A stretch of DNA of 64,000 nucleotides from Rhodobacteraceae bacterium M382 (GCA_025141015.1 CP081098.1:2114501-2178500); one strand, 5' to 3'. Numbered from the stretch's first letter, positions 8,413-18,971 are shown. A program made the numbers and translations. The notes: generated by a model from the letters alone, not told the origin.

Positions 8413-9603
8413 TTACTGGTCCAGCGCAGCAACGCCAGGCAGGGTCTTGCCTTCCATCCACTCCAGGAATGCGCCACCGGCTGTGGAGATATAGGTGAAA
8501 TCCCCGGCGGCCCCGGAGGCGTTCAGCGCTGCGACCGTGTCGCCACCACCGGCGACCGAAATCAGCTTGCCCGCGCGGGTCATGGCAGCAGCCTTGAGCG
8601 CGGCGGCGTTGGTGGCTGCATCAAAGGGTTCCAGCTCGAACGCGCCCAGGGGACCGTTCCAGATCACGGTCTGGCTGTTTTCAAAGATCTCGGTGATTGC
8701 AGCGACGCTGTCGGGGCCAGCATCCAGGATCATGCCTTCGTCGGGGCATTGATCGGCAGGCAGCACCTGATGATCGGCATGGGATTCAAATTTTTCCGCC
8801 ACCACAATGTCCGTGGGCAGAATGATCTTGCAGCCTGCGGCCTCGGCTTTGGCAATGATTTCGGCAGCCGTGTCCTTCATGATGCGTTCGGCCAGTGATT
8901 TGCCCACATTCTGGCCCTTGGCCACCAGGAAGGTATTGGCCATGCCGCCACCGATCACCAGGTAATCCACCTTTTCGATAAGGTTGCCCAGCAGTTCCAG
9001 CTTGGTCGATACTTTGGCCCCCCCGACCACAGCGGTTACCGGGCGTTTGGGCGCGCCCAGGGCGGATTCCAACGCTTCCAGTTCGGCCTGCATCAAGCGG
9101 CCAGCACAGGCGGGCAGCAGCCGGGCGATCGCCTCGGTCGAGCTGTGCGCCCGGTGCGCGGCGGAAAACGCGTCATTGCAATACACATCGCCCAGACGCG
9201 CCATGCCAGCGGCCAGGTCGGGGTCATTTTTGGTTTCGGCCGCATGAAAGCGGGTGTTTTCCAGCAGCAGCACTTCGCCCGGTTGCAGAGCATCAGCCGC
9301 CGCCGCGGCCCCTGCACCGACACAATCTGCGGCGAACAGCACTTTGGTTTCAAACGCACGTTCCAATGTCGGAACCAGCTGCTGCAGCGACAGGTTTTCG
9401 CGGCGTTCGCCACCGGGACGGCCGAAATGGGCCAGCAAGATCGGCTTGCCACCTGCGGCCAGGATGTCACGCACTGACGGGGCGATCCGGCGGATCCGTG
9501 TGCTGTCGGTGACAACCCCGTCCACGATCGGGACGTTGATATCCACGCGCACCAAGACGCGCTTGCCGTTCAGATCCATGTCGTCGAGCGTTTTCCAACC
9601 CAT
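8413..9603 (-). CDS. pgk: Phosphoglycerate kinase
   Basis: Interconverts 1,3-bisphosphoglycerate plus ADP with 3-phosphoglycerate plus ATP in glycolysis/gluconeogenesis. At 396 residues it matches the family. The N-terminal signature [10 protein letters not shown], the substrate-binding [23 protein letters not shown], and the C-terminal nucleotide-binding [11 protein letters not shown] are all present. The start [14 protein letters not shown] at 9603 matches the family N-terminus; the longer frame adds 22 unlikely residues. A strong hairpin terminator follows. Two cyclophilin genes diverge from it. Confidence 0.97.
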   Translation of the reverse strand: MGWKTLDDMDLNGKRVLVRVDINVPIVDGVVTDSTRIRRIAPSVRDILAAGGKPILLAHFGRPGGERRENLSLQQLVPTLERAFETKVLFAADCVGAGAAAAADALQPGEVLLLENTRFHAAETKNDPDLAAGMARLGDVYCNDAFSAAHRAHSSTEAIARLLPACAGRLMQAELEALESALGAPKRPVTAVVGGAKVSTKLELLGNLIEKVDYLVIGGGMANTFLVAKGQNVGKSLAERIMKDTAAEIIAKAEAAGCKIILPTDIVVAEKFESHADHQVLPADQCPDEGMILDAGPDSVAAITEIFENSQTVIWNGPLGAFELEPFDAATNAAALKAAAMTRAGKLISVAGGGDTVAALNASGAAGDFTYISTAGGAFLEWMEGKTLPGVAALDQ

Positions 9604-9736
9604 GACCGATACTCTCCAAAAAATGCCAATGTTTGCGCGTTTCTCTACCGGAAAGTGCGCGCGGGTCAATGGCGCGCCTTGTCCATCCGGGCCGGGATGA
9701 TTAGTTTCCGCTCAATTACAATGACAGGAGAGCCTC

Positions 9737-10235
<499 letters not shown>

Positions 10236-10243
<8 letters not shown>

Positions 10244-10781
10244 GCTGGCAGCTGTTTTTGCGTTGATGGCCAGCCCCGCGCTGGCAACCGGTCTGCAGAT
10301 CGAGGTCGCAGGCGAGGCCAATGGTGTCATCACCATTGACCTGCTGGACGAGGTCGCGCCCAAACATGTGGAACAGATCGCTGCGCTGGCCGCCGAGGGA
10401 CAGTATGACGGGGTGGTCTTTCACCGCGTGATTGATGGTTTCATGGCGCAAACCGGCGATGTGCAGTTTGGAAAACTGGGTTCGGATATGAGCCGCGCAG
10501 GTATGGGCGGATCTGACCGGGCAGACCTGAAGGCCGAATTTTCCGATGTGCCATACGAACGTGGCGTGGTTGGCATGGCCCGGTCACAGAATCCAAATTC
10601 CGGGAACTCGCAGTTCTTTATCATGTTTGCACCGGGGCATTTCCTGAACGGTCAGTACACCGTTGTTGGCAAAGTGACGGGTGGCATGGACGTGGTTGAT
10701 GCGATCAAACGGGGCGCTGGGTCCAATGGATCCGTCGTGGGCCAGCCTGATGTGATGAAAAAAGTTACCGTGACCGATTAA
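10236..10781 (+). CDS. Periplasmic peptidyl-prolyl isomerase (cyclophilin paralogue)
   Basis: A second cyclophilin of 181 residues, probably exported: it starts with a short signal peptide (KLAAVFALMASPALA). The core repeats the neighbouring protein: VVFHRVIDGFMAQTGD and NSGNSQFFIMF. The ATG at 10236 lies inside the last codons of the upstream cyclophilin. The pair looks like a tandem duplication giving one cytoplasmic and one periplasmic enzyme. Three inverted repeats follow the stop, the last a likely terminator. Confidence 0.93.
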
Positions 10782-10793
10782 TCGTCGGGCGGA

Positions 10794-10844
10794 GTAATTT
10801 TCTTTTTCAAAGAAAATTACCAAGACTTTTAGCTAAAAGTCTTG
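10794..10844. repeat. Two adjacent perfect palindromes
   Basis: GTAATTTTCTTT / AAAGAAAATTAC (12-bp arms, 3-nt loop, 10794-10820) is directly followed by a 24-bp uninterrupted palindrome at 10821-10844 with arms CAAGACTTTTAG / CTAAAAGTCTTG. The AT-rich pair contrasts with its surroundings. It resembles intergenic repeats I associate with roseobacter genomes, but only one copy is in this window. Confidence 0.6.
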
Positions 10845-10879
10845 GGCGGCGCGTTTGTTGGACGGGCCGCCCATTTTTT
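10844..10879 (+). terminator. Terminator after the cyclophilin pair
   Basis: GGGCGGC and GCCGCCC (7-bp stem, 15-nt loop) are followed by ATTTTTTG, a normal intrinsic terminator on the plus strand, directly after two AT-rich palindromes. Confidence 0.75.
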
Positions 10880-10979
10880 GTCACGCAGCTTCACATCCTT
10901 GTGCCCGGGCTGGTTTTGTCGGCTCTGGCGGAACACCCTGTGGTCTCAAACCCGCGAATTGGGGTCAAGGGAGGGTGGC

Positions 10980-11954
10980 ATGATGTGGACGCGGCTGGTT
11001 GGAATCATTTTTGCGACTCTGGTCTTTTCGGGGCCTGGTGTTGCGGATCCGTCGTTTTGGAAACACGAATGGCCGGCGACTGATTTTTCTAGGACGCAGG
11101 TATCGAATTGGGCCGAAATCCTGTCCGGAGGTCCGCCCAAGGATGGGATCCTTGCGCTGCAAGATCCTGAATTTATTCACGCAATCAAGGACACACGGAT
11201 CAAACCGCGCGAACCGGTTATCACGCTGGAGATCGACGGCCAATCTCCGCGGGCCTATCCTCTGCGGTATTTGACCTGGCATGAAATTGTCAACGACAGG
11301 GTGGGCGCGCTGCCTGTGGCGGTAACGTTTTGTCCGCTGTGCAATTCAGCGGTGACCTTTGACCGGCGGGTCCGGACCAGGACCCTGACATTCGGAGTGA
11401 CGGGCAAGCTGCGCAATTCCGATATGGTCATGTATGACCGCGAAACCCAAAGCTGGTGGCAACAGGCGGTCGGCACCGCCATTGTTGGGGAATTGACCGG
11501 GACAGAACTTCGCCTGGTGCCCAGCTGGCTGGAAAGCTGGGAGGAATTCAGGACTCGAAATCCGATGGGGTTGGTTATGGAAGAGCCGCCGTACAATCGA
11601 TCATACGGGCGCAACCCATATCGCGGATATGACAGCCGCAAACGGCCGTTCCTGTACAATGGCGAATTGCCGCCACACGGTATTCCGGCATTGGCCCGGG
11701 TGGTGCGGGTTGGGGATCGTGCCTGGCCATTGACCCGGCTGATGGCGGACCCGCAGATCACCGAGGCCGGGGTCAGGATCTCATGGCGACCCGGGCAGGC
11801 ATCGGCGCTGGACACCGGGCGTATCGCGCGGGGGCGCGATGTCGGGTCGATCCGGGTCCGGGACAGTCAGGGACGGGATGTGGCACATGACGTGATGTTC
11901 GCCTTTGCCTTTCATGCCTTTTGGCCGGACGGGGTCTGGATGTTGGGAAAATAG
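10980..11954 (+). CDS. DUF3179-family exported protein
   Basis: A protein of about 324 residues with a signal peptide (LVGIIFATLVFSGPGVA) and a DUF3179 domain. The family hallmark TFCPLCNSAVTFDR, a CxxC motif, is near residues 117-130, and the segment SDMVMYDRETQSWWQQ also fits. No biochemical function is established for the family; the CPLC motif suggests metal or redox chemistry in the periplasm. AAGGGAGG lies just before the tandem ATGs at 10980/10983. The gene is alone, bracketed by terminators. Confidence 0.85.
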   Translation: MMWTRLVGIIFATLVFSGPGVADPSFWKHEWPATDFSRTQVSNWAEILSGGPPKDGILALQDPEFIHAIKDTRIKPREPVITLEIDGQSPRAYPLRYLTWHEIVNDRVGALPVAVTFCPLCNSAVTFDRRVRTRTLTFGVTGKLRNSDMVMYDRETQSWWQQAVGTAIVGELTGTELRLVPSWLESWEEFRTRNPMGLVMEEPPYNRSYGRNPYRGYDSRKRPFLYNGELPPHGIPALARVVRVGDRAWPLTRLMADPQITEAGVRISWRPGQASALDTGRIARGRDVGSIRVRDSQGRDVAHDVMFAFAFHAFWPDGVWMLGK

Positions 11955-11987
11955 GATTTGATATCTGTGGCTTGTCTTCAGAATAAA

Positions 11988-12017
11988 GAAACGCCACTCC
12001 AAATGGAGCGGCGTTTC
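11988..12017 (-). terminator. Terminator of bactofilin operon (possibly bidirectional)
   Basis: A 13-bp stem with one mismatch (GAAACGCCACTCC / GGAGCGGCGTTTC, loop AAAT). On the minus strand it is followed by TTTATTCTG, ending the M23-bactofilin transcript. It may also stop the DUF3179 gene from the other side. Confidence 0.75.
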
Positions 12018-12097
12018 AGAGTCCCTGTCAGACTCGGCGAGATCGACGCGAATTCCTCCCGACGCGTTCGATCCGGTATTCGGGCCGGAACGCTGTA

Positions 12098-12595
12098 TCA
12101 GCTATCGGCTTTGGGCGCGGCAGCAGCCGGCTTGGGCGCTGCTTTGCCCGGGTTCAGCGGGTCATCCTGACGCTGAACAGATCCCTCAAAATGGGCACCG
12201 CTTTCGATGGCGATGGTTTTGTGGATGATGTCGCCTTCGACCCGTGCGGTCGATGTCAGGCGCACCTTGAGACCGCGCACGCGGCCGACGATGCGGCCAT
12301 TGACCACGACGTCATCGGCGGTGACTTCGCCCTTGATGGTCGCGGTTTCACCCACGGTCAGCAGGTGGGCACGGATGTCGCCTTCGACAGTGCCTTCGAC
12401 CTGAATGTCGCCGGTGGTTTTCATGTTGCCACTGACGTGCAAATCCGAGCTGAGCACCGATGCCGGTGGCTTTGCCTTGGGGGCCGAGGCGCGAAAATCG
12501 CTTTTCTCGGGAGCCGATGGGGCAGAAGTGGGCGTCGGGCTGGCCGCTTCGGGCGCTTTGGGTGCCGGATCGTTGATTTTGCTCTTAGAAAACAT
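12098..12595 (-). CDS. Bactofilin
   Basis: A polymer-forming cytoskeletal protein of 165 residues. A Pro/Ala/Ser-rich disordered N-terminus (about 45 residues) precedes the beta-helical bactofilin domain (residues about 48-140, with repeats such as GDIQVEGTVEGDIRAHLLTVG and GRVRGLKVRLTSTARVEGDI), then a Pro/Ala/Lys-rich tail. Bactofilins form nucleotide-independent filaments that scaffold local cell-wall synthesis. The gene overlaps the upstream M23 peptidase gene by 11 bp, the common bactofilin/peptidase pairing, so the filament probably positions or controls that enzyme. Confidence 0.93.
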   Translation of the reverse strand: MFSKSKINDPAPKAPEAASPTPTSAPSAPEKSDFRASAPKAKPPASVLSSDLHVSGNMKTTGDIQVEGTVEGDIRAHLLTVGETATIKGEVTADDVVVNGRIVGRVRGLKVRLTSTARVEGDIIHKTIAIESGAHFEGSVQRQDDPLNPGKAAPKPAAAAPKADS

Positions 12596-13913
12596 TTCTT
12601 GCAGCCTTGATATAGATCATCGGGTTTACCGGTCTTCCGCCGACGCGCACTTCGTAATGCAAATGCGTACCGGTGGACCGTCCTGTGCTACCCATATCAG
12701 CAATATGGTCCCCGCGCGAGACCCTTTGGCCCACCTTTACGCGGATATTGCTGTTATGAGCATAAAGTGTCTCAATGCCAAACGCATGTTTGATTTTCAC
12801 CAGTTTTCCAAAGCCGCTTTGCCACCCGGCATGGCTGACCACGCCATCGGCCGTGGCAAAGATATCCGTGCCGCGGGCACCGGCGAAATCTGATCCGTTG
12901 TGCATGCGCCGACCACCCGTTTTGGGATCGCGACGGTAACCGTAGCCGCTGGTATAGCGGACGGCCGCCCGTACGGGGCTGGCAAAGGGGGCCTGTTGGG
13001 CCGCGATGCGATACAGGTTCAACTGATCCATCTGGTTCAGAATCTTGTTGGCCCTTATTTCGTCGGGCGAGGGTTCTTCACCGCGTGTGGAAAAGGATAA
13101 AGGGGTGAGCGGACCGCCCTGGCCGCTATAACCGCGCCGCACCTGTTCGATGATGCTGTCGGTTGGCATGCCCGCACTGCGGAACATCTTGTCCAGGGGT
13201 TCGACCGAAATCGCCATGGCTTCTTCGAGCTGGCGGAAAATCTGGTCGTTACGTTCCTGCATCAGTTCGATCTCGAACTCCAGCTCGGCCCGTTGATCCA
13301 AGGCCGCCTGCGCGTCGGCGCGGATCGCGTCGCGTTCCTGGGCCGTGTCAGCCAGAACATCCGACATGAATTCCATCTGGACCGGGGCGCTGCGGGCCAT
13401 GGTGATCGCGGCGCTGCCTTCCTGGGTTTGTTTTTCCAGTTCGTTCAGCGCCTTGTGCGCGTCTTCGCGTTCGCTCATGGTGTCGCGCAGGGTGGTCTGG
13501 ATGACGTCAATTCCAGTTTCCAGTTCGCGCCGTTGGGTTTCCGACGCCAGCAATTCGGATTGCATGGTCGAAATCTGCTTGAGCGCCGCGTTGAACCGCT
13601 GTTGGGCCATGACGGCTTCTTCTGCACGCTGATCCCGTTCGAATGACAGGGCGTTCAACCGGTCCCGGTACACTTCCTGATCGCGTTTGGCCTGTTCACG
13701 GAAATTGCCCGAACCGATGCTGTCCATCAACAGGATCGCGGTGGCGACAATGGCCCACATGACCATCACCGTCGCGCCCCCAAAGGCAATCAGCTGTGTT
13801 TCCGGCTTGAGACGGATAAACCGAGTATCGGAATCCGACTTCAAAAAGACCCGGCGTTCGGGGAACATCCGTTCCAGCACCGAGTGAATTTTTATCGCTA
13901 GACGAGTGCGCAA
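12585..13913 (-). CDS. Membrane-anchored M23 peptidoglycan endopeptidase
   Basis: A LytM/M23 peptidase of about 442 residues. A short cytoplasmic N-terminus and one transmembrane helix (FGGATVMVMWAIVATAILL) precede a long periplasmic coiled coil (Gln/Glu/Arg-rich, about 170 residues) and a C-terminal M23 domain with HNGSDFAG and HLHYEV, the zinc-binding His/Asp and HxH motifs. It should cleave peptide cross-links in peptidoglycan. The TTG at 13913 is favoured: AGGGA lies 7-8 bases upstream and RTRLAIKIH matches the usual family N-terminus. The ATG at about 13868 is the alternative. It overlaps the bactofilin gene. Confidence 0.88.
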   Translation of the reverse strand: MRTRLAIKIHSVLERMFPERRVFLKSDSDTRFIRLKPETQLIAFGGATVMVMWAIVATAILLMDSIGSGNFREQAKRDQEVYRDRLNALSFERDQRAEEAVMAQQRFNAALKQISTMQSELLASETQRRELETGIDVIQTTLRDTMSEREDAHKALNELEKQTQEGSAAITMARSAPVQMEFMSDVLADTAQERDAIRADAQAALDQRAELEFEIELMQERNDQIFRQLEEAMAISVEPLDKMFRSAGMPTDSIIEQVRRGYSGQGGPLTPLSFSTRGEEPSPDEIRANKILNQMDQLNLYRIAAQQAPFASPVRAAVRYTSGYGYRRDPKTGGRRMHNGSDFAGARGTDIFATADGVVSHAGWQSGFGKLVKIKHAFGIETLYAHNSNIRVKVGQRVSRGDHIADMGSTGRSTGTHLHYEVRVGGRPVNPMIYIKAARNVF

Positions 13914-14115
13914 GCGTCCATCCCTGGTTCTATTCCGTACGTGCGCCGCATCCCCTCGGTTGCACGTATTTCTGGACAGGGTGCATACTGTGCCCAACGC
14001 CATTCGGCAAGTCTGTTAACGAAACCAAACCCCAAGCAACCGCGGCAAGGGGAGGTGAACCGGCAGAAAATCGCCGAAGGACAAAGGGTTGTGGGAAATT
14101 TGGCGCGATTTGGCG

Positions 14116-14961
14116 TCAGCGGGACGTGCCCCGGTCACCGATTGGGTCCTCGGCCAGCGGCCAATAGAAATCAGGTGGCAACCCCGCCTCGGCGCGTTTT
14201 TCTTCGTTAAAGGGGGGCTTGAGCGCGCCGTGGAAATAGGTGCGCACCAGACGATGGAATTCATCTTTGGGGTCCAGATTGTGACGCCCGCACAGGAAGT
14301 GAAACCACTTGGACCCATAGGCAACATGGCCGACCTCTTCGGCATAGATCACCTCTAATGCGGCCACGACCTCTGGCAATTTGGCCTTGCGAAAAATGTC
14401 GATCATTCCCGGTGTGACATCCAGACCACGCGCTTCGAGCACCATAGGAACCACGGCGAGACGCCCCATGAAATCCTGGGCGGTGTCTTCGGCGGCACGC
14501 CACATGCCCGCGTGGGCGGGCAAGGCGCCATAATGGCTGTCCAAACCTTCAAGACATTCGCATATCAAGTTGAAATGGTTCGATTCTTCGTCAGCAGCCT
14601 TGACCCAGTCGTCATAAAACCCCACTGGCATTTCGACGTGCGAGAACCGGGCAATGATATCCCAGTGCAAATCAACGGCGTTGAGTTCGATATGTCCGAC
14701 CGCATGCAGCAGCGCAATCTGGCCAGGCCGCGATCCGGGGCGACGCCGGGGCACATCGCGTGGCGACAACAATTCGGGGCGATCCGGGCGGGCCGGGTGC
14801 AGGGGCGGGTTCGCGGTGCCAATTGCAATCGGCGCACGATCGCCCCGGCGCGCCGCAAACCATTCGGCGGCATGGTGGCGCGACAGGGTGGTTTTTTCGC
14901 GCCCATCAGCAGTTGTCAAAACCTGGGCGGCACGTTCGGCAAGCGAGAGATCGTCGGGCAT
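14116..14961 (-). CDS. DUF455 ferritin-like protein
   Basis: A 281-residue protein of the DUF455 family, predicted to be a ferritin-like four-helix bundle. Helices with acidic/His metal-ligand patterns are visible: AVGHIELNAVDLHWD, then DEESNHFNLICECL, and YAEEVGHVAYG. Such patterns are typical of di-iron carboxylate proteins, but no activity is established. AGGA upstream favours the second of two tandem ATGs (14961 rather than 14964). It follows the peroxiredoxin gene by about 75 bp on the same strand, so both may be co-transcribed and linked to oxidative or iron stress. Confidence 0.85.
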   Translation of the reverse strand: MPDDLSLAERAAQVLTTADGREKTTLSRHHAAEWFAARRGDRAPIAIGTANPPLHPARPDRPELLSPRDVPRRRPGSRPGQIALLHAVGHIELNAVDLHWDIIARFSHVEMPVGFYDDWVKAADEESNHFNLICECLEGLDSHYGALPAHAGMWRAAEDTAQDFMGRLAVVPMVLEARGLDVTPGMIDIFRKAKLPEVVAALEVIYAEEVGHVAYGSKWFHFLCGRHNLDPKDEFHRLVRTYFHGALKPPFNEEKRAEAGLPPDFYWPLAEDPIGDRGTSR

Positions 14962-15037
14962 CATGGATCCTGTGAATGGGCCACTCCGGTTCACCGCATA
15001 TCACAGCGAATGTCCAGAGCGGCCGATCCCGCATGGT

Positions 15038-15505
15038 TCAGCCTTGCAGCGCGCGCACGGCGTCCAGAACTTCGGCCACATGGCCGTCGACCTTTACCTT
15101 GTGCCAGACCCGGGCGATCTTGCCTTGGGCATCAATCAGGAACGTCGACCGCTGGATTCCCATGGATTTGCGCCCATACATGTTCTTTTCGACCCAGACG
15201 CCGTAATCTTCGCACATGGTGCCATCAGCATCCGACAAAAGCGGGGTTGTCAGGTCGTGTTTGGCGACAAATTTGTCATGTTTGGCAACGGTGTCCTTGG
15301 AGATCCCAAAAACCTGTGCCCCGGCATCGGCAAAGGATTGCAAATCTTGAGAAAACCCGATGGATTCCTTGGTGCAGCCCGGCGTATCATCACGAGGATA
15401 GAAAAACAGAACAACAGCGCGGCCGCGCAGATCGGACAGGCTGATTTCGCCGCCTCCATCCCTGGGCAGGGTAAAATCGGGGGCGAGATCGGAAACATCA
15501 GGCAT
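15038..15505 (-). CDS. bcp: Thioredoxin-dependent peroxiredoxin (BCP/PrxQ type)
   Basis: Reduces hydrogen peroxide and organic hydroperoxides using thioredoxin. It is 155 residues, typical of BCP. The peroxidatic Cys is at residue 44 in DDTPGCTKE. The resolving Cys that often sits five residues later is absent (CTKESI), so resolution would use another Cys, probably Cys98 in GTMCEDYG, or an external thiol. First gene of a possible two-gene unit with the DUF455 gene. It diverges from the AsmA-like gene. Confidence 0.93.
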   Translation of the reverse strand: MPDVSDLAPDFTLPRDGGGEISLSDLRGRAVVLFFYPRDDTPGCTKESIGFSQDLQSFADAGAQVFGISKDTVAKHDKFVAKHDLTTPLLSDADGTMCEDYGVWVEKNMYGRKSMGIQRSTFLIDAQGKIARVWHKVKVDGHVAEVLDAVRALQG

Positions 15506-15581
15506 CAGGAAGAACTCCGGAATGAATTTTCAACATCTGGGTTGCATCATAACCATCGCAACCAGGGATTAAAGACGTACT

Positions 15582-18500
15582 ATGCGCTCTGTCGATCAGG
15601 AAACTGACACCGGCCAGACCGGAGATGCGCCGCCGTCCCGGCGACGACCGCACCGGCGGGCGTTGCGCTGGGGGGCGTGGGTGGTGGCGATTTTGTCCAT
15701 CGCTCTCAGCGGCGCGATTTTTTTCGGGATGGATCGCAACCTGACGGCACCGGATTGGTTGCGCGCCCGCGTGTCGCAGCGGATCGAACAGAATCTGAAT
15801 GGAATGACGCTGGATTTCGGACGGGTGGACTTTGTCGTGAACAAAGGCTGGCGTCCGCGCATCCGGTTGCAGGATGTGGTGCTGGCCCGCGACGACGGGC
15901 GGGTTCTGGCGCAATTGGCCCATGCCGAGGCCTCTTTGGCCATGCGTCCGCTGCTGCGCGGCCAAATCCAACCCAAACAGATCGAACTGAGCGGGGCGTA
16001 TGGTCAGTTGCAACGGGATGCCTCCGGGCAATTCGCGTTGAGCCTGGGGGATGGGTCGACGTCCACGAAACAGGCCGCTAGCCTGCCGCAACTGATCGAA
16101 CAGGGAGACCAGTTGTTTCTGCACCCCCAGCTTCAGGCGCTCACATCGGTTCAGATGGATGCGCTGACGCTCAGCTACGAAGATCTGGGCCAAGGTCGCG
16201 CCTGGACATTGGACGGGGGCCAGATCCGGTTGGTGCGCCGTGACGATGACCTGCGGATCTCGGCGCTGTTTTCGCTGCTCAGCGGGCGGGACTATGCCAG
16301 CGGCATTGATGCCAGCTATGCCAGCCGGATCGGTGATACCGAGGCGGATATTTCCGTGTCGATCCACGAAGTTGCCAGCCAGGATATTGCCGCACAGAAC
16401 GTCGCGCTGGAATGGTTGGGGGTTCTGGATGCGCCGATTTCGGGGGCCTTGCGGGGCAACATCGACAGCGACGGGGCGGTCGGACCGATTTCCGCCACTT
16501 TGCAGATTGGCCAAGGGGTTCTGAAACCGGCCGATCAGGCCCGACCGGTGTCCTTTCGGGGCGCGCGCAGCTATTTTACCTATGACCCGGTTCAGCAACG
16601 TCTGACTTTTGACGAACTCAGCCTGGACAGCGACTGGGGGATCGGCGCAGCGGCTGGTGGGGCCTACCTTTACACCGATGACCAGGGGCATCTGACCGAT
16701 CTGGTGGGGCAGTTCAGCTTTCGGGATGTTCAGGCCAATCCCGGCAATTTCTATGAGGCCCCCCTGACGCTGAGCAAAGCTACCGCTGATTTCCGGCTGC
16801 AGCTGAACCCGTTCCGCTTCACGCTGGGAGAGGCATTGGTGCATCTGGATCAAAGCAAGCTGCGCCTCAGCGCCGATGCTTCGGTTCAGGCTCAGGATCT
16901 GGTGTTTGCGCTGAATGCCGAACTGGATCAGCTGGACGTTCCGGCGGTGAAACGATTGTGGCCCGCGTCGCTGGCGCCCAAGCCGCGCAAATGGGTGGCC
17001 GATAATCTGTTGTCCGGCGACATGAGCCAGGGCCGCTTTTCGATCCGCGGCACGGCGGGGCAGAAACCGGTGATTCAGGCGGGGTTCACCTTTGACAATG
17101 CGTCGATCCGGTTTCTGAAGACCATGCCGCCAATCCAGGGTGGGGGCGGACAGGCCAGCCTGGTGAACGGACGTTTTGTGGTGCTCGCGACCAAAGGCAC
17201 GGTGACAGGGGACGCCGGTGGACCGATCGACGTTGCCGGAACGTCCTTTATCATTCCGGACATCCGGATCAAGAAAGCCGCGCCCAGCGTAACCCGTGTC
17301 ACGGGCCGGGGCGAGGTGACTTCGGTCATGTCATTGTTGGCCCGCCCGCCGCTGAGCGTGCTGAAGAACACGGTTTTGCCGGTCAATATGGTTGATGGCA
17401 TGGCCTATATCACCGGCACTTTGGCCCTGCCATTGCGGGACAAGGTGCCGTTCGAGGACATCAAATTCCATCTCAAGGGGGACATTCGGGACGTGTCGAG
17501 CACGCTTTTGGTGCCCGGCCACACCCTGACGGCGGATGCGCTGGATATCACCGGAGACCAAAGTGCCATCCGCATTCACGGCCAGGGCGCGCTCAGCGGC
17601 ATTCCGGTTCGGGCCGAATGGTCCCGCCCCATCGGCAAGGGCGTGTCGCCGGACAGTCAGGTGTCTGGAACCGTGGAGTTGTCGGCGCAGGTCATCGACA
17701 CCTTTAATATCGGCCTGCCGCCCGGCACGGTGTCAGGGCGGGGGCAGGGGCAGTTTGTTCTGGATCTCGGCCCGAACCGTGCGGCCAGATTGTCGGTGAC
17801 ATCGGATCTGCAGGGGGTTGGCCTGCAGATGGCCGAATTGGGATGGCGCAAGCCGACAGGGACGTCCGGAACGCTCGACCTGTCGGGGGAACTGGGAGAC
17901 AAGGTGCAACTGGACAAGCTGATCCTTCAGGCGGCCGGACTGACGGCGACCGGAAGCGTGATCAACCGGACCGGCGGCGGGCTGGACAGGGCCTTGCTCA
18001 GCTCGATCCGGGTCGGGGGCTGGTTGGATGCGGCCGTGGAGCTGGTCGGACGTGGCACATCGGCACCAGAGATCCGGATTCTCAGTGGAACATTGGATTT
18101 GCGCAAGGCCCCTTTCGGCTCTTCGGGGACGTCATCTGCGGCAGGAGCGGGCACCGGCACGGGCCCAATGGATGTGGCGCTGAACCAATTGCAGATCACC
18201 GACAGTATTTCCCTGACCGGATTTCGGGGCGATTTTTCCACCCAGGGCGGATTCAATGGCAAATTCAGCGGGCGTCTGAATGGCGGAACCGCGGTCACGG
18301 GCCTGTTGGTGCCGCGCGAAAACGGCAGCGCCATCCGTATTCAATCCCAGGATGCGGGGGGGGTCTTTCGGGACTCGGGAATTCTGAGCAACGGCCAGGG
18401 CGGGTCCTTTGACATGACCCTATTGCCGACCGCCGAAGAAGGCCATTTCGAAGGCCAGATGAGCGTGCGCAACACACGGGTCAAAAATGGGCCTGCGATT

Positions 18501-18971
18501 GGGGCGCTGGTCAATTCGATCAGCGTGATCGGTCTGCTCGACGAATTGACCGGCAACGGGATCCAGTTCAATGCGGTGGATGCCCGGTTTCGGTTGGGAC
18601 CATCTGTCATCACCGTCTATGAAAGCAGCGCCGAAGGGCCGTCGATCGGGTTGTCGATGGATGGGACATTCGACGTCGAGCGCAGCCTGCTGAACATGCG
18701 CGGAGTCATTTCACCGGTCTATCTGTTGAATGCGATCGGCAGCCTGGTCACCCGCAAGGGCGAAGGCGTGTTCGGGTTCAGTTATCGCCTGACCGGCCCG
18801 ACCACGGATCCATCTGTGCAGGTCAATCCGTTGTCCGGGCTGGCTCCGGCGATGCTGCGCGACATTTTTCGCACGCCCGGTGCCAAGGCTCCGCAAACCG
18901 AATTGCCTGTGGATCAGGGCAGCGGCGGAGCCGAAACAGGCTCCGAACGCGGCAACGCCGGTGACAGGTGA
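15582..18971 (+). CDS. YhdP/AsmA-like envelope lipid-transport protein (DUF3971)
   Basis: A very large protein of 1129 residues with an N-terminal basic segment, one transmembrane helix (about residues 28-50) and a long periplasmic part built of beta-rich repeats. The sequence pattern and size fit the YhdP branch of the AsmA superfamily (DUF3971 in the N-terminal half, AsmA-like C-terminal region). In E. coli, YhdP, TamB and YdbH are thought to form hydrophobic grooves that move phospholipids to the outer membrane. The stop is followed after about 40 bp by queA on the same strand. Family assignment is good; transport is inferred. Confidence 0.85.
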   Translation: MRSVDQETDTGQTGDAPPSRRRPHRRALRWGAWVVAILSIALSGAIFFGMDRNLTAPDWLRARVSQRIEQNLNGMTLDFGRVDFVVNKGWRPRIRLQDVVLARDDGRVLAQLAHAEASLAMRPLLRGQIQPKQIELSGAYGQLQRDASGQFALSLGDGSTSTKQAASLPQLIEQGDQLFLHPQLQALTSVQMDALTLSYEDLGQGRAWTLDGGQIRLVRRDDDLRISALFSLLSGRDYASGIDASYASRIGDTEADISVSIHEVASQDIAAQNVALEWLGVLDAPISGALRGNIDSDGAVGPISATLQIGQGVLKPADQARPVSFRGARSYFTYDPVQQRLTFDELSLDSDWGIGAAAGGAYLYTDDQGHLTDLVGQFSFRDVQANPGNFYEAPLTLSKATADFRLQLNPFRFTLGEALVHLDQSKLRLSADASVQAQDLVFALNAELDQLDVPAVKRLWPASLAPKPRKWVADNLLSGDMSQGRFSIRGTAGQKPVIQAGFTFDNASIRFLKTMPPIQGGGGQASLVNGRFVVLATKGTVTGDAGGPIDVAGTSFIIPDIRIKKAAPSVTRVTGRGEVTSVMSLLARPPLSVLKNTVLPVNMVDGMAYITGTLALPLRDKVPFEDIKFHLKGDIRDVSSTLLVPGHTLTADALDITGDQSAIRIHGQGALSGIPVRAEWSRPIGKGVSPDSQVSGTVELSAQVIDTFNIGLPPGTVSGRGQGQFVLDLGPNRAARLSVTSDLQGVGLQMAELGWRKPTGTSGTLDLSGELGDKVQLDKLILQAAGLTATGSVINRTGGGLDRALLSSIRVGGWLDAAVELVGRGTSAPEIRILSGTLDLRKAPFGSSGTSSAAGAGTGTGPMDVALNQLQITDSISLTGFRGDFSTQGGFNGKFSGRLNGGTAVTGLLVPRENGSAIRIQSQDAGGVFRDSGILSNGQGGSFDMTLLPTAEEGHFEGQMSVRNTRVKNGPAIGALVNSISVIGLLDELTGNGIQFNAVDARFRLGPSVITVYESSAEGPSIGLSMDGTFDVERSLLNMRGVISPVYLLNAIGSLVTRKGEGVFGFSYRLTGPTTDPSVQVNPLSGLAPAMLRDIFRTPGAKAPQTELPVDQGSGGAETGSERGNAGDR

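Noticed and set aside
15498-16853. A 451-codon minus-strand frame across the AsmA-like gene
   Set aside because: It is the antisense shadow of the long plus-strand protein, which has a clear transmembrane start and family pattern; the antisense translation is Gln/Arg/Pro-rich without motifs.
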